NCBI RefSeq assembly: GCF_012932215.1
Contig: NZ_CP048788.1
Span: 2,914,001-2,978,000 of the forward strand
DNA: 64,000 nt
Source of the DNA: Roseobacter ponti
GTDB taxonomy: Bacteria; Pseudomonadota; Alphaproteobacteria; Rhodobacterales; Rhodobacteraceae
Direction: 5' to 3'
The notes under the pieces: generated by a model
The model's input: only the letters and a program-made list of their open reading frames with translations
Databases searched by the model: none
Told to the model about the DNA's origin: nothing
Made by a program: the position numbers and the translations under genes
Part shown: in pieces, positions 7,767 through 16,907 of the stretch
How the letters are laid out: each line of letters opens with the position of its first letter
Numbering within the stretch: the first letter of the stretch is position 1

Positions 7767-8990
7767 TCAGAAAAATGCCTGAATGCCCGTCTGCGCGCGT
7801 CCGAGGATCAGCGCATGCACATCGTGCGTACCCTCATAAGTATTCACGGTCTCAAGGTTCATCATATGCCGGATAACCTGAAATTCTCCGCTGATCCCGT
7901 TGCCGCCATGCATGTCCCGCGACATGCGAGCGATATCAAGCGCTTTCCCGCAGTTGTTGCGTTTGATGATGCTGATCATCTCAGGCGCGGCATTCGCTGC
8001 ATCCATGAGCCGTCCGACCTGCAGGGAAGCCTGCAACCCCAGCGAAATTTCAGTCATCATATCCGCCAGTTTTTTCTGGAAAAGCTGCGTGCCGGCGAGC
8101 GGTTTGCCGAACTGGTGGCGGTCGAGACCATACTGGCGCGCTGCATGCCAGCAGAACTCCGCAGCCCCCATCACGCCCCAGCTGATGCCGTAACGCGCCC
8201 GGTTCAGACAGCCGAAGGGACCTTTGAGACCCTGCACATTGGGCAGCAGCGCCTCTTCGCTGACCTCGACACCGTCCATGACGATCTCGCCTGTCACCGA
8301 AGCCCGCAGGCTCAGCTTGTTGCCGACTTTTGGCGCGCTGAGGCCTTTCATGCCTTTTTCGAGCACAAAGCCGCGGATCTTGCCGCCATGCGCTTCCGAT
8401 TTCGCCCAGACCACGAACACGTCCGCCACAGGCGCATTGGAAATCCACATTTTGGAGCCCGACAGGCGATACCCGGTGTCGGTTTTCACGGCACGGGTTT
8501 TCATGCCGGCGGGATCAGAGCCTGCGTCCGGCTCTGTCAGGCCAAAGCAGCCGATGAGATCACCTGAACACAGGCCCGGCAGGTATTTACGGCGCTGCGC
8601 CTCAGATCCGTAGGCGTAAATCGGATAGATCACGAGACTGGACTGCACTGACATCATCGACCGGTACCCTGAATCAACCCGTTCGATTTCACGCGCGACC
8701 AGGCCATAGGACACGTAAGATCCACCAAGGCCGCCATACTCTTCGGGCAGGGTAATACCGAGCAACCCCATGTCGCCCATTTCTTTGAAAATCGACGCAT
8801 CCGTGGTCTCATTAGCAAAGGCCTCGATGGCGCGCGGCTGCAGCTTTTCCTCAGCATATGCCCTTGCGCTGTCACGGATCATGCGCTCGTCTTCTTCCAG
8901 CTGGTCTGACATCCGGAAAGGGTCTGACCAGTCGAAATTACCCAGATCGGGGGCATCTTTGGCTTTCAGTACGGGGGCTTCTACATTCAT
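7767..8990 (-). CDS. gcdH: Glutaryl-CoA dehydrogenase
   Basis: 407 residues from the ATG at 8988-8990 (AGAGGAA upstream). Acyl-CoA dehydrogenase fold with the glutaryl-CoA dehydrogenase signature at the end: [19 protein letters not shown], where E386 is the catalytic base. The FAD and substrate motifs [16 protein letters not shown] and [17 protein letters not shown] are also typical. The enzyme oxidises and decarboxylates glutaryl-CoA to crotonyl-CoA in lysine, tryptophan and glutarate breakdown, passing electrons to ETF. A divergent LysR gene starts about 110 bases away and probably controls it, as in other gcdH-LysR pairs. Confidence 0.93.
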   Translation of the reverse strand: MNVEAPVLKAKDAPDLGNFDWSDPFRMSDQLEEDERMIRDSARAYAEEKLQPRAIEAFANETTDASIFKEMGDMGLLGITLPEEYGGLGGSYVSYGLVAREIERVDSGYRSMMSVQSSLVIYPIYAYGSEAQRRKYLPGLCSGDLIGCFGLTEPDAGSDPAGMKTRAVKTDTGYRLSGSKMWISNAPVADVFVVWAKSEAHGGKIRGFVLEKGMKGLSAPKVGNKLSLRASVTGEIVMDGVEVSEEALLPNVQGLKGPFGCLNRARYGISWGVMGAAEFCWHAARQYGLDRHQFGKPLAGTQLFQKKLADMMTEISLGLQASLQVGRLMDAANAAPEMISIIKRNNCGKALDIARMSRDMHGGNGISGEFQVIRHMMNLETVNTYEGTHDVHALILGRAQTGIQAFF

Positions 8991-9085
8991 GACAGTTCCT
9001 CTCAACCGGCAGGTGCGGCAGTGCGCGTTGCCCTATTATTGCAAATCGGGACCGGAAAGACTAACGATGCTTTTGCCCGTTACTC

Positions 9086-9100
9086 ATGAGAAAAACTCAT
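9086..9100. promoter_or_regulatory. T-N11-A palindrome, candidate LysR binding site
   Basis: ATGAG-AAAAA-CTCAT is a perfect 5-base inverted repeat that fits the LysR-family T-N11-A rule. It lies directly before, or overlaps, the start of the LysR gene and about 100 bases upstream of gcdH, so it could serve both autoregulation and gcdH control. Confidence 0.5.
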
Positions 9101-10012
9101 ATGATTGCCCCGCGCAAGTATCTGCCTTCTGTGACGTCGCTGATGTGCTTTGAGGCAGTGGCACGTCTGGGCAGCGCGACCCTTGCCGCGGGCGAACTGT
9201 CCCTCACGCAAAGTGCCGTCAGCCGGCAGCTGAGAACGCTCGAAGACCAGCTGGGCGCGCCGCTGTTTGCCAGGGCGGGGCGCGGTCTCGTGCTCACACC
9301 GCGCGGACAGAAATATGTCGTCGAGATCAGAGAAATTCTGCAGCATCTCGCCCGCGCGACGGTAGCAGCACAGACAAATCCCTCCGGCGGCACGCTCAAT
9401 CTCGCTATTCTGCCCGCCTTCGGCATGCACTGGCTGGCTCCCCGGCTGCGCGATTTCGCGCAGCGCCATCCGGAGGTGACGGTCAATCTGGCGACGCGTC
9501 TTGCTCCGTTTGATTTCCGCACCAGCAACTTCCATGCCGCCATCCATTTCGGGCGCGAAGACTGGCCGGGGGTCAGTTATCTGCCGCTGATGCCCGAGAT
9601 CGTCGTGCCGGTCTGTGCGCCCGGGCTGATGGCCGGACCGGCAAGCGATCCGCGCGAAATTCTGCGCCATGATCTGCTGCATCTGGACACCCGGCCGAGA
9701 GGCTGGGCGCGTTGGTTCAGCGCGGTCGGCACAGAGCCCGATCTGCCCCCCGGAATGGTGTTCGATCAGTTTTCCACGATGGCTCAGGCGGCCATTCATG
9801 GCCTTGGTGTCGCACTTTTGCCTACTTTCTTCGCTGAGCCCTATCTGGCCGGCGGACAGCTGGTCCTCGCGTCATCTCGCACGACAGAAAGTATCGGGAA
9901 CTACTACCTCGTATGGCCGTCAGAGCACAGTAAAACAGGCGCTTTGGCTTCTTTTCGCGCCTGGCTGGAAGCACAGGCAGAGGCCGAAAAAGACCGGAAT
10001 ATGTCAAAATAA
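9101..10012 (+). CDS. LysR-family regulator, GcvA type, divergent from gcdH
   Basis: 303 residues if started at the ATG at 9101 (MIAPRKYLPSVTSLMCFEAV). An ATG at 9086 would add five residues but lies inside the palindrome. The N-terminal winged helix-turn-helix is clear (ATLAAGELSLTQSAVSRQLR, residues about 22-42), followed by a LysR effector domain (LNLAILPAFGMHWLAPRLRD and the AAIHGLGVALLPTFFAEPYL region). GcvA-type LysR proteins commonly sit divergent to the gene they control. Here that is gcdH, so glutarate or glutaryl-CoA-derived signals are a reasonable guess for the effector. Confidence 0.88.
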   Translation: MIAPRKYLPSVTSLMCFEAVARLGSATLAAGELSLTQSAVSRQLRTLEDQLGAPLFARAGRGLVLTPRGQKYVVEIREILQHLARATVAAQTNPSGGTLNLAILPAFGMHWLAPRLRDFAQRHPEVTVNLATRLAPFDFRTSNFHAAIHFGREDWPGVSYLPLMPEIVVPVCAPGLMAGPASDPREILRHDLLHLDTRPRGWARWFSAVGTEPDLPPGMVFDQFSTMAQAAIHGLGVALLPTFFAEPYLAGGQLVLASSRTTESIGNYYLVWPSEHSKTGALASFRAWLEAQAEAEKDRNMSK

Positions 10013-10186
10013 GTTCCCCCATGGCTAGAAAGTCCGGCCGTCGTCCGGATTGTTGCACCCTTAGAAACACGGTCTGCGTGTATCCGATGCCGCGACGAAG
10101 TCATGGCGCGGGCCAATTTCAGTCCAAATTCGTGGCTATCACAATTCCATCTGCTGATTGGGTGGGACTGGTCTGAGGAAGAAGCT

Positions 10187-10531
10187 TTGCTGCTTAAGTC
10201 TGTTAAAATAGTTGCGTTTGTACTGTGTGGATCAGTCTCATTCAGCGCAGACCGTGCTCAGGCCGACGAACACGTCATTATTATCCTTGATTCCGCTTAT
10301 TTCCCCTATCGCACCGCCATTGCCGAAGGCGACACGATCCGTTTCGTGAATGTCAGCGGCACAACCCTGTCGGTGACACATGTGGACGGCCTCTGGACCA
10401 CGCCGCCGATGAAAGAGGGACAGGAGATCATCGTGAACATCGATCCGGAGATGGTCGGCAAATACTTCGGCTGGACCACACGCCGCATTACCGGCGAGCT
10501 GGAATACGCAAGCAACCTCGTCACCAACTGA
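10187..10531 (+). CDS. Secreted cupredoxin-like protein
   Basis: 114 residues from a TTG start preceded by GAGGAAGAAGC. The frame is open further upstream, but only this start gives a sensible signal peptide (about 26 residues, MLLKSVKIVAFVLCGSVSFS..., cleavage after AQA). The mature part HVIIILDSAYFPYRTAIAEG, GDTIRFVNVSG, THVDGLW and the EGQEIIVNI strand follow the plastocyanin-like beta-sandwich pattern. The mature protein has no cysteine and only two histidines, so a classical blue-copper site cannot form. It ends 25 bases before the converging yedK stop. Function unknown. Confidence 0.7.
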   Translation: MLLKSVKIVAFVLCGSVSFSADRAQADEHVIIILDSAYFPYRTAIAEGDTIRFVNVSGTTLSVTHVDGLWTTPPMKEGQEIIVNIDPEMVGKYFGWTTRRITGELEYASNLVTN

Positions 10532-10555
10532 TGCCCTGTCCGCGTGCAGGAGTTG

Positions 10556-11221
10556 TTATACCGGCTCGGTGAGTCCCGGTCCTTTTGCGCGGTTCGAATT
10601 TACCTGCCGGTCCACGCGGTACATATCAAGCGCATCCTCGGTGGCCGCTGCCATCAACCGGGCAGCACCCTGCCCGGCCTCGCCGAGCCAGAGCGGCCAG
10701 TCGTCCGGGGCCAGGATCACCGGCATGCGGTGATGAATCCGGCTCATGGTTTTATTTGCCGCAGTGGTCACCAGCGCACAGGTGCGCAGGGTTTCACCCT
10801 CCGGACCGGTCCAGTCCTGCCAGATCGCAGCCATGGCCAGCGGTGCACCGTCTGATGCAAAGATGTGCCACGGATCCCGCTCTCCTTCCGGCGTTCTGGT
10901 CCATTCATAAAAGCCGGTGGCAACTACAATCGCACGACGCTGCCGGACAGCGCTGCGGAAGGCGGGCTTTTCAGCGATGGTTTCGCCCCGCGCATTGATC
11001 AGCAGCGGGCCACCGTTTGTCTTTTTGTACCAGTGTGGCAGAAAGCCCCAGCGCATGGCCGTCAACCGGCGGGGCGCGGCTTCACCGCCCGTGATCGCAT
11101 GAATGCGGTTGGTCGGACAGACATTGTAGTCGGGTACCCCCGGCAGGTCGTTGTCCGGTTGCGCCGCAAAAAGCTGTGCCATCGCATCCGAAGGCAGGGT
11201 GATAGAAAACCGTCCGCACAT
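10556..11221 (-). CDS. yedK: SRAP-domain DNA-protein crosslinking protein (YedK/HMCES)
   Basis: 221 residues with all SRAP landmarks: C2 directly after the start Met (removed to expose the cysteine), N76 in LLINARGE, E106 in GFYEW, and the H163-H164 motif HHRMPV. Family members shield abasic sites in single-stranded DNA by forming a thiazolidine link through Cys2. The length fits bacterial YedK proteins. It is a single gene between a convergent secreted protein and a terminator belonging to the nucleotidase gene upstream. Confidence 0.92.
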   Translation of the reverse strand: MCGRFSITLPSDAMAQLFAAQPDNDLPGVPDYNVCPTNRIHAITGGEAAPRRLTAMRWGFLPHWYKKTNGGPLLINARGETIAEKPAFRSAVRQRRAIVVATGFYEWTRTPEGERDPWHIFASDGAPLAMAAIWQDWTGPEGETLRTCALVTTAANKTMSRIHHRMPVILAPDDWPLWLGEAGQGAARLMAAATEDALDMYRVDRQVNSNRAKGPGLTEPV

Positions 11222-11262
11222 GCGTTGAATTTACCACGTCTGCCCCCGGCCACCAGAGACGA

Positions 11263-11293
11263 AAAACGCGCCCCCGGGTAAGGGGCGCGTTTT
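11263..11293 (-). terminator. Rho-independent terminator of the 5'-nucleotidase gene
   Basis: AAAACGCGCCCC pairs perfectly with GGGGCGCGTTTT around a 7-base loop. Read on the minus strand the stem ends in a T run. It lies 29 bases past the nucleotidase stop codon and just upstream of yedK. Confidence 0.85.
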
Positions 11294-11321
11294 ATCTGTA
11301 TTCAGCGGTAGCCGGTGCCGC

Positions 11322-12878
11322 TCACTTCATCGTAATGCGGCCGTCCTCATAAGGCTCATATGGCGCATTTGCCGCGATGAATTCTGCCGTTACATCGGCA
11401 AGGTCCGGACCGAAGTCATAGGCGTTCTGCGCATCTTTGAACATGTCATAGCCGTCGCCGCCGTTGCGCACGTAGTTGTTGGAGACGACGCCATAAAGCT
11501 TCTCCGGATCAACCGGCGCACCACCGATCATTACATCGCTGACACGGCTGCCCGCAGGCTGCGAGACATCAAAGGCAAAACTCATGCCCGAGATCTGCGG
11601 GAAACGTCCTGCCCCTTCTTCGTGCTGGCTCACACCGTTTTCCAGAGCGGCGACAAGTGTCGAACCGGTTACCTGAAAGGTGCTCAGCGTGTTCTGGAAC
11701 GGCAGAACGGTCAGTACTTCGCCCATGGTCACTTCACCGGCATCAATGCTGGCGCGGATGCCACCGCTGTTCTGGATCGCAACGTCGATGCCCTGGTCTT
11801 TCACCCGGGCCAGCATGGCGTCGGTGATCAGGTTGCCCATCGCGCATTCCTGCGCACGGCAGGTATCGCGTACGCCGACAATCTCGGAAGCCGTTTCGGC
11901 CACGACCTTGTTGCGGATTTCCTCCAGCGGTGCTGCGGCTTCGCTGATCCGGGCCACGGTGGCCTCATCTGCGGTGATGGCGGCGTCCATGATAACTGGT
12001 TCGCCGGTGGCGTCGGTGATGATGCCGTCGTCATCGAATGTGACGTTCAGCTCCCCCAGAAACTTGCCGTAGGCATAGGCCTGCACAATCGCGGTGCTGC
12101 CCACCATTGTCGGATACGGGCCCGCCGCACGGTCGCTGGTGTTCGAGAGCAGTGTGTTGGAATGCCCGCCGACGATCACGTCAACGCCCGTGGTTTCCGA
12201 GGCAACACGCTGGTCGGTGTTATAGCCTGAGTGGCTGAGCACGATGATCTTGTTCACGCCTTCTGCCATCAGTTTGTCCACTTCGCCCTGCACCGCAGCG
12301 ACCGGATCGGAGAAAGTGATGTTCGGCCCGGGTGAGGCCAGTTCATCCGTGTCTTCGGGCGTCAGGCCGATGAGGCCCAGTTTTTCGCCGCCACGTTCGA
12401 TCACCACGGATTTCGCCAGCGTATCGGCCAGCAACGGCTCGGCGGAGACGTCCGCGTTTGACATCAGGACCGGGAATTCGACCGCATCCATGAAGCCGCG
12501 CAGCACTTCGGGGCCGTCGTCGAACTCGTGGTTACCCACTGTCATCGCGTCATAGCCCATCTTATTCATCATCTCGGCGGCAAGCGCACCTTTGTAATAG
12601 GTGTAAAACAGCGTGCCCTGAAACTGGTCGCCGCCATCTACCAGGATTGAGTTGTTGCTGCGCGCCCGCGCATCGGCCACAGCTGTGACCAGCCGCGCAG
12701 AGCCGCCAAAGCATTCGCCGGCCGCGTCGTCTTCGGCCGAACAGCCGCTGTCATATTTGCTGATCGGCTCAAAGCGCGCGTGAAAATCGTTGGTGTGCAG
12801 GATGGTCAGGCTGTACTCGGCCGACGCCATCCCGGTTGTCAGAGCCAGCATGGCGCCGGCAGTCAGGAATCGTTTCAT
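11322..12878 (-). CDS. Periplasmic 5'-nucleotidase / metallophosphatase (UshA family)
   Basis: 518 residues from the ATG at 12876-12878 (GAGGGGAAAAATC upstream), with signal peptide MKRFLTAGAMLALTTGMASA. N-terminal calcineurin-like phosphatase domain with the metal motifs ILHTNDFHARF, VDGGDQFQG, MTVGNHEFDDGPE, VLSHSGYNTD and IVGGHSN. The C-terminal 5'-nucleotidase domain has LITDAMLARV, IQNSGGIRASI and YVRNGGDGYDMF. It should strip phosphate from extracellular nucleotides in the periplasm, with uptake of the nucleoside by another system. The exact substrate (AMP, UDP-sugar or other) cannot be told from the sequence. Confidence 0.9.
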   Translation of the reverse strand: MKRFLTAGAMLALTTGMASAEYSLTILHTNDFHARFEPISKYDSGCSAEDDAAGECFGGSARLVTAVADARARSNNSILVDGGDQFQGTLFYTYYKGALAAEMMNKMGYDAMTVGNHEFDDGPEVLRGFMDAVEFPVLMSNADVSAEPLLADTLAKSVVIERGGEKLGLIGLTPEDTDELASPGPNITFSDPVAAVQGEVDKLMAEGVNKIIVLSHSGYNTDQRVASETTGVDVIVGGHSNTLLSNTSDRAAGPYPTMVGSTAIVQAYAYGKFLGELNVTFDDDGIITDATGEPVIMDAAITADEATVARISEAAAPLEEIRNKVVAETASEIVGVRDTCRAQECAMGNLITDAMLARVKDQGIDVAIQNSGGIRASIDAGEVTMGEVLTVLPFQNTLSTFQVTGSTLVAALENGVSQHEEGAGRFPQISGMSFAFDVSQPAGSRVSDVMIGGAPVDPEKLYGVVSNNYVRNGGDGYDMFKDAQNAYDFGPDLADVTAEFIAANAPYEPYEDGRITMK

Positions 12879-13027
12879 GATTTTTCCCCTCAGAACGTTC
12901 ACCGGGTATCGTGGCGCGGTTCCGGGGGGCTGTCAAAGCCTCTGTCAGGCCGGCGGGCGCTGCCCCTGCGTCAAAGCCTGTTTTCTGCCCGCTTGACGCA
13001 GCCCGTCTCCGGGGGCATCACGCTGAC

Positions 13028-13378
13028 ATGATAATATACAAGATTTTCCGCACCCCCGAGTGGGCACATCTGCGCAGCGAAGGTGAAACCCGTGGCGCTC
13101 CTGTAGACATCAATGACGGCTACGTTCATTTCTCGACTGCCGCCCAGGTGGCGGAAACGGCCGCAAAGCATTTCGCGTCAGAAGACGGGCTGATGCTGCT
13201 GGCCATCGACACCGACCGGCTTGGCGATGATCTGAAATGGGAAAAGTCGCGCGGTGACCAGCTCTTTCCGCATCTTTACCGCGTCATGAAACTCGACGAT
13301 GTGCTCTGGGCGCAGCCTTTGCCTCTGAAAGACGGCGCGCACCAGTTTCCCGCGGGCTTTGACGAGGCCGCCGGGTGA
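13028..13378 (+). CDS. DUF952 family protein
   Basis: 116 residues starting [20 protein letters not shown]. The family's [20 protein letters not shown] and [20 protein letters not shown]-like features are visible, along with the late [16 protein letters not shown]952 proteins are small cytosolic proteins, often found next to pyrD in this group; no activity is known with certainty. The ribosome site is weak (GGGGGC about 15 bases upstream). The frame is open upstream for 39 codons, but that stretch lacks family similarity. It ends 25 bases before the pyrD start and is probably co-transcribed with it. Confidence 0.85.
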   Translation: MIIYKIFRTPEWAHLRSEGETRGAPVDINDGYVHFSTAAQVAETAAKHFASEDGLMLLAIDTDRLGDDLKWEKSRGDQLFPHLYRVMKLDDVLWAQPLPLKDGAHQFPAGFDEAAG

Positions 13379-13403
13379 TCGCTTTCTCTGCAGAGGCGCG
13401 CGG

Positions 13404-14447
13404 GTGAGCCGGACGGTCGAACAGATTGGCATGACCCTGCTGCGACGGATTGATCCGGAGACCGCACATAAGATTGCGCTGAGGATGCTTCGAACTGGGA
13501 TGGCGTCTGCGCCGGGGCCGGTGACCTCGGATCGGCTGCGCACACGGGTTGCAGGAATTGACCTGCCCAACCCTGTCGGGCTGGCTGCCGGGTTTGATAA
13601 AAACGCCGAGGCGCTCGGGCCGCTGTCGCGGGCGGGTTTTGGTTTTCTGGAGTGTGGTGCTGCCACGCCAGAGCCGCAGCCCGGCAACCCCCGGCCCCGT
13701 CTCTTTCGTCTGTCCGCCGACGCCGCGGCCATCAACCGTTTCGGCTTCAACAACGACGGGATGGAGGCCATCGCTGACCGGATCGCGACGGCGGATACGG
13801 TTGTGCCTGTGGGCATCAACCTTGGAGCTAACAAAACCAGCCCCGACCGAGCGGCGGATTTCGCAAGGGTCATGGCGCGCATGGCGCCGCATGTCAGCTT
13901 TGCCACGGTCAACGTCTCCTCGCCCAATACCGAAAAGCTGCGGGATCTGCAGGGGGCAGACGCGCTTGCGGCCCTGCTGGACGGGGTGATGGCGGTGCGC
14001 GCAGACACGCCGGTTTTTCTGAAAATCGCTCCTGACCTGACACCGCAGGAGATCGGCGACATTGCCGTGGTGGCGAAAAATGCCCGCGTTGACGCGATCA
14101 TTGCCACCAATACAACACTCGCGCGTGATGGGCTGACCAGCCCTCAGCGCAGCGAGGCCGGCGGACTCTCCGGCCAGCCGCTCTTTGAGCTTTCCACGCG
14201 GGTTCTGGCGCAGCTTTCCGGACTTACGGATATTCCGCTCATCGGCGTCGGCGGGATTGCCAGCGGCGCGCAGGCCTACGCAAAGATCCGCGCGGGCGCC
14301 AGCGCTGTGCAGCTTTACACCGGTCTTGTCTATGGCGGGCTGTCGCTGGCAGCCGGGATTGCCGAAGAGCTCAATGCGCTGCTGGCGAAAGACGGCTATG
14401 CCAGCGTGGAAGAAGCCCGCGGCACCGGGCGCAGCGACTGGCTCTGA
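13404..14447 (+). CDS. pyrD: Dihydroorotate dehydrogenase (quinone), class 2
   Basis: 347 residues from a GTG start (AGAGG upstream). Features of the membrane-associated class 2 enzyme are present: an N-terminal amphipathic pair of helices ([20 protein letters not shown]), [61 protein letters not shown] with the class 2 catalytic serine, LKIAPDL, and the late [16 protein letters not shown] phosphate loop. It makes orotate in pyrimidine synthesis and passes electrons to ubiquinone at the inner membrane. It pairs by pathway with carB later in the window. Confidence 0.95.
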   Translation: MSRTVEQIGMTLLRRIDPETAHKIALRMLRTGMASAPGPVTSDRLRTRVAGIDLPNPVGLAAGFDKNAEALGPLSRAGFGFLECGAATPEPQPGNPRPRLFRLSADAAAINRFGFNNDGMEAIADRIATADTVVPVGINLGANKTSPDRAADFARVMARMAPHVSFATVNVSSPNTEKLRDLQGADALAALLDGVMAVRADTPVFLKIAPDLTPQEIGDIAVVAKNARVDAIIATNTTLARDGLTSPQRSEAGGLSGQPLFELSTRVLAQLSGLTDIPLIGVGGIASGAQAYAKIRAGASAVQLYTGLVYGGLSLAAGIAEELNALLAKDGYASVEEARGTGRSDWL

Positions 14448-14458
14448 GCGGGTTACGT

Positions 14459-14480
14459 CAGGCCTTATGATGTCGGCCTG
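14459..14480. other. Hairpin between convergent pyrD and MATE genes
   Basis: CAGGCC and GGCCTG form a 6-base-pair stem around a 10-base loop in the 54-base gap. No T run follows on either side, so terminator function is uncertain. Confidence 0.4.
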
Positions 14481-14501
14481 CCGGGCTGAGCCGCGCCTTT
14501 T

Positions 14502-15842
14502 TCAATCTCCGCCCGCCTCCGCCTGACGCTCAAGCGCGGGATACCGAAGCCCGAGCGTGACGCCCCGCGCGACAAAAGAGATGAGCAGCGCCAGCCACAG
14601 ACCATGATTGCCCAAAAGCGGGATCAGCACGAAAATCGCAGCCCAGTAAATGACGAAGCTGAGCGCCATCATATTGCGCATGTCCCGGCTGCGCGTCGCG
14701 CCGATAAAAATACCGTCCAGCATCCAGGCGGCACATCCCGCCAGCGGTGCCAGCACCATATAGGGCAGAAACTGACCTGCCACGATCTGCACATCTCTGT
14801 CCTTGGCCATCAGCACAATGAGCCAGTCGCCGGCCAGCGCAAAGCTCAGCGCCATGCTGACACAGATCACCAGGCCCCAGGTCGAGGTGACTATGGCAGA
14901 ACGGCGTACAAAGCCGCGGTCGCCGCGCCCGATGGCCCGCGCAATCAGTGTCTCGGCGGCAAATGCAAAGCCGTCCATCGCATAAGCGGTGATATACATG
15001 AACTGGATCAGCACCTCATTGGCCGCCAGCGTCACATCCCCGAACCGTGCGCCGATAAAGACAAAGGACGAAAAGATGATCATCAGCATCGCCGAGCGCA
15101 GGAGAATGTCAGTATTCAGCAGGGCCATGCGGATAAGCTTTGCCCGGTTGAAGATACGCGGCCAGTCGCGCCAGTCGGGCCGGCTGAAAGCGCTGCGACA
15201 AAACCACAGACCAAGCGCTGCGCCGGTGATTTCGGCAATTACTGTCGCCACGGCGACGCCGCCGACACCCCAGTCGAAGACCAGCACAAAAAGCAGATCG
15301 AGCAGGATGTTGGTACCATTCATAACAAGCTGCACCCAGAACACACGGCCGGTGCGCTCCATTGCCACAAGCCAGCCGGTCAGCGCATAAACGGCGATTG
15401 CGGCAGGGGCAGTCCAGATCCGGATGCTCAGATAGGTCCATGCGAGGTTCTCGACCTCCTCGCTCGCCGGTGCCAGCTGCAGCGCGGCAAAGAAGATGAG
15501 CGGCTGCAGGATGATCAGCATGACGCCGCCCGCCAGCCCCACCAGGAGTGCACGCGTCAGCCATGCGGAAACCTCTGCGTCGTCCCCTGCTCCTTCGGCC
15601 TGGCCCACAAGCCCGACCGTGCCCATCCGCAAAAACCCGAAGATCCAGTAGAGGGTGCTGAGAATGATTGCGCCAAGGCCGACAGCCCCGATGGGGGCCG
15701 CTTCGCCCATCTGACCCACGACGCCGACGTCTACGGCCCCGAGGATGGGGACGGTCGCATTTGACAGCACAATCGGAAGGGCAATTTTCAGGACGCGGCG
15801 GTGGGTCACCGCCGCCCGCGCAGGAGAGGCGGTGTCAGTCAC
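14502..15842 (-). CDS. MATE-family efflux transporter, DinF type
   Basis: 446 residues from a GTG start inside the end of the upstream thioesterase gene (8-base overlap). About twelve membrane helices are visible in two MatE halves: the first opens LKIALPIVLSNATVPILGAV DVGVVG and the second holds NEVLIQFMYITAYAMDGFAF and FIGATRSRDMRN. DinF-type members export organic compounds by sodium or proton antiport. Here it closes a three-gene operon with two thioesterase-fold proteins, so it may export a product of acyl-CoA turnover, but that is inference. Confidence 0.9.
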   Translation of the reverse strand: MTDTASPARAAVTHRRVLKIALPIVLSNATVPILGAVDVGVVGQMGEAAPIGAVGLGAIILSTLYWIFGFLRMGTVGLVGQAEGAGDDAEVSAWLTRALLVGLAGGVMLIILQPLIFFAALQLAPASEEVENLAWTYLSIRIWTAPAAIAVYALTGWLVAMERTGRVFWVQLVMNGTNILLDLLFVLVFDWGVGGVAVATVIAEITGAALGLWFCRSAFSRPDWRDWPRIFNRAKLIRMALLNTDILLRSAMLMIIFSSFVFIGARFGDVTLAANEVLIQFMYITAYAMDGFAFAAETLIARAIGRGDRGFVRRSAIVTSTWGLVICVSMALSFALAGDWLIVLMAKDRDVQIVAGQFLPYMVLAPLAGCAAWMLDGIFIGATRSRDMRNMMALSFVIYWAAIFVLIPLLGNHGLWLALLISFVARGVTLGLRYPALERQAEAGGD

Positions 15843-16350
15843 GCTTCGGCGGCATCAGAAAATGCCCTGTCGCCTGGGCAAAAAGCCTGTCGCGGTTATC
15901 CTGCCAGGCCTCGACATGCACACTGGCATAGCGCCGGCCGGAGCGGTTGATGCGTGCCCGCGCATAGGCGTCTCGCGGCAGACCGGAGCGCAGGTAATCG
16001 GTCGAGATGTCGATTGTTTTGGGCAGCCGGGGCAATGCACCGGCCTCAAGGCCCGCGGTATCAATCGCACCGGATTCCACGTCTTCCCACAGATAGGTCC
16101 AGCTCAGCGTGATGATCGCTGTGACCTCCAGAAAAGCGGCCGTTACGCCGCCGTGAATCGCCGGCAGCAGAGGATTGCCGATCAGTTTGTGATTGAACGG
16201 CAGAATACCCGTAAGCTCGTCGCCGCGGCGCTCAAAGCTGATACCGAGATAGCTGATATAGGGCACACCTCCGACCAGCGCGCGCAGCATGGCATCGCGA
16301 CGTTGTTTGATGACCTGAACCGGCTCGGGTTTGCGGCGTGGCTCTCTCAT
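15835..16350 (-). CDS. PaaI-type hotdog-fold thioesterase
   Basis: 171 residues. Hotdog-fold thioesterase with the PaaI-like motif AIHGGVTAAFLEVTAI (the HGG region is the active-site helix) and the GNPLLPAIHGG lead-in. The length exceeds the usual ~140 because of an N-terminal Arg-rich extension (MREPRRKPEPVQVIKQRRDA) and an insert around residues 85-105. Its first bases overlap the stop of the second thioesterase gene (ATGA), and its end overlaps the MATE gene. It probably hydrolyses an acyl-CoA; the substrate is unknown. Confidence 0.85.
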   Translation of the reverse strand: MREPRRKPEPVQVIKQRRDAMLRALVGGVPYISYLGISFERRGDELTGILPFNHKLIGNPLLPAIHGGVTAAFLEVTAIITLSWTYLWEDVESGAIDTAGLEAGALPRLPKTIDISTDYLRSGLPRDAYARARINRSGRRYASVHVEAWQDNRDRLFAQATGHFLMPPKRD

Positions 16351-16769
16351 CGGCTGCCCTCCACGGTAAAGGACCCGGTCGCTGCTGCCACCGGGTTGTC
16401 GTCATCCTCATCCACCGCGGTGGCCCGCACAAAGGCAACCGTGCGGGTTACATGATAACAGGTGGCGGTTGCTTTGATGCGCTGTCCGGGGGTCGCGGCA
16501 CGCATATAATCGATGCGCAGATCGATCGTGGCCGTTCCGCCGGGGTTGTCGGGATGGCTCATCACCGCCGCCCCGCAGCAGGTGTCCATCAGGGCCGAAA
16601 CCGCCCCCCCGTGGATCACACCGGTCTCGGGGTCGCCCACCAGCTTTTCGTCATAGGGCATCTCGATCACCGCAAGACCGTCACCCATATCGGTCAGTTC
16701 CATGCCCAGAGCCTTACTGTGCGGTATCGCCTCGATAAACTGCCGTGCGATATCTGTCTTGCCTGCCAT
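16347..16769 (-). CDS. PaaI-type hotdog-fold thioesterase
   Basis: 140 residues, the usual length. PaaI-like motif GVIHGGAVSALMDTCCGAAV with the active-site HGG and D residues, and the strand DLRIDYMRAATPGQRIKA. It is the first gene of the three-gene operon and overlaps the next by four bases (ATGA). It may pair with the second thioesterase as a heteromer, since the two share fold and are co-translated. It starts 138 bases from the divergent MerR gene. Confidence 0.9.
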   Translation of the reverse strand: MAGKTDIARQFIEAIPHSKALGMELTDMGDGLAVIEMPYDEKLVGDPETGVIHGGAVSALMDTCCGAAVMSHPDNPGGTATIDLRIDYMRAATPGQRIKATATCYHVTRTVAFVRATAVDEDDDNPVAAATGSFTVEGSR

Positions 16770-16850
16770 TCAGATGAAGCTCCGTTTGCCTGATACCCCG
16801 CCGGGGCCTGAATTTCCTTTATCAGCGCAGACGCCCCCGGAGAGCAAGAG

Positions 16851-16867
16851 CAGGAGTTGCGCTCCTG
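16851..16867. promoter_or_regulatory. Inverted repeat between thioesterase and MerR genes
   Basis: CAGGAG-TTGCG-CTCCTG has perfect 6-base arms and lies about midway in the divergent gap. It is a candidate operator for the neighbouring MerR protein. No biochemical motif was matched. Confidence 0.35.
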
Positions 16868-16907
16868 GCGGATGAGGCCTACCCTGCCGTCAGGGAGAGA
16901 GAGTTAC

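Noticed and set aside
14604-15764. 386-codon plus frame opposite the MATE gene
   Set aside because: The minus-strand protein has twelve clear membrane helices; the plus product is hydrophilic noise.
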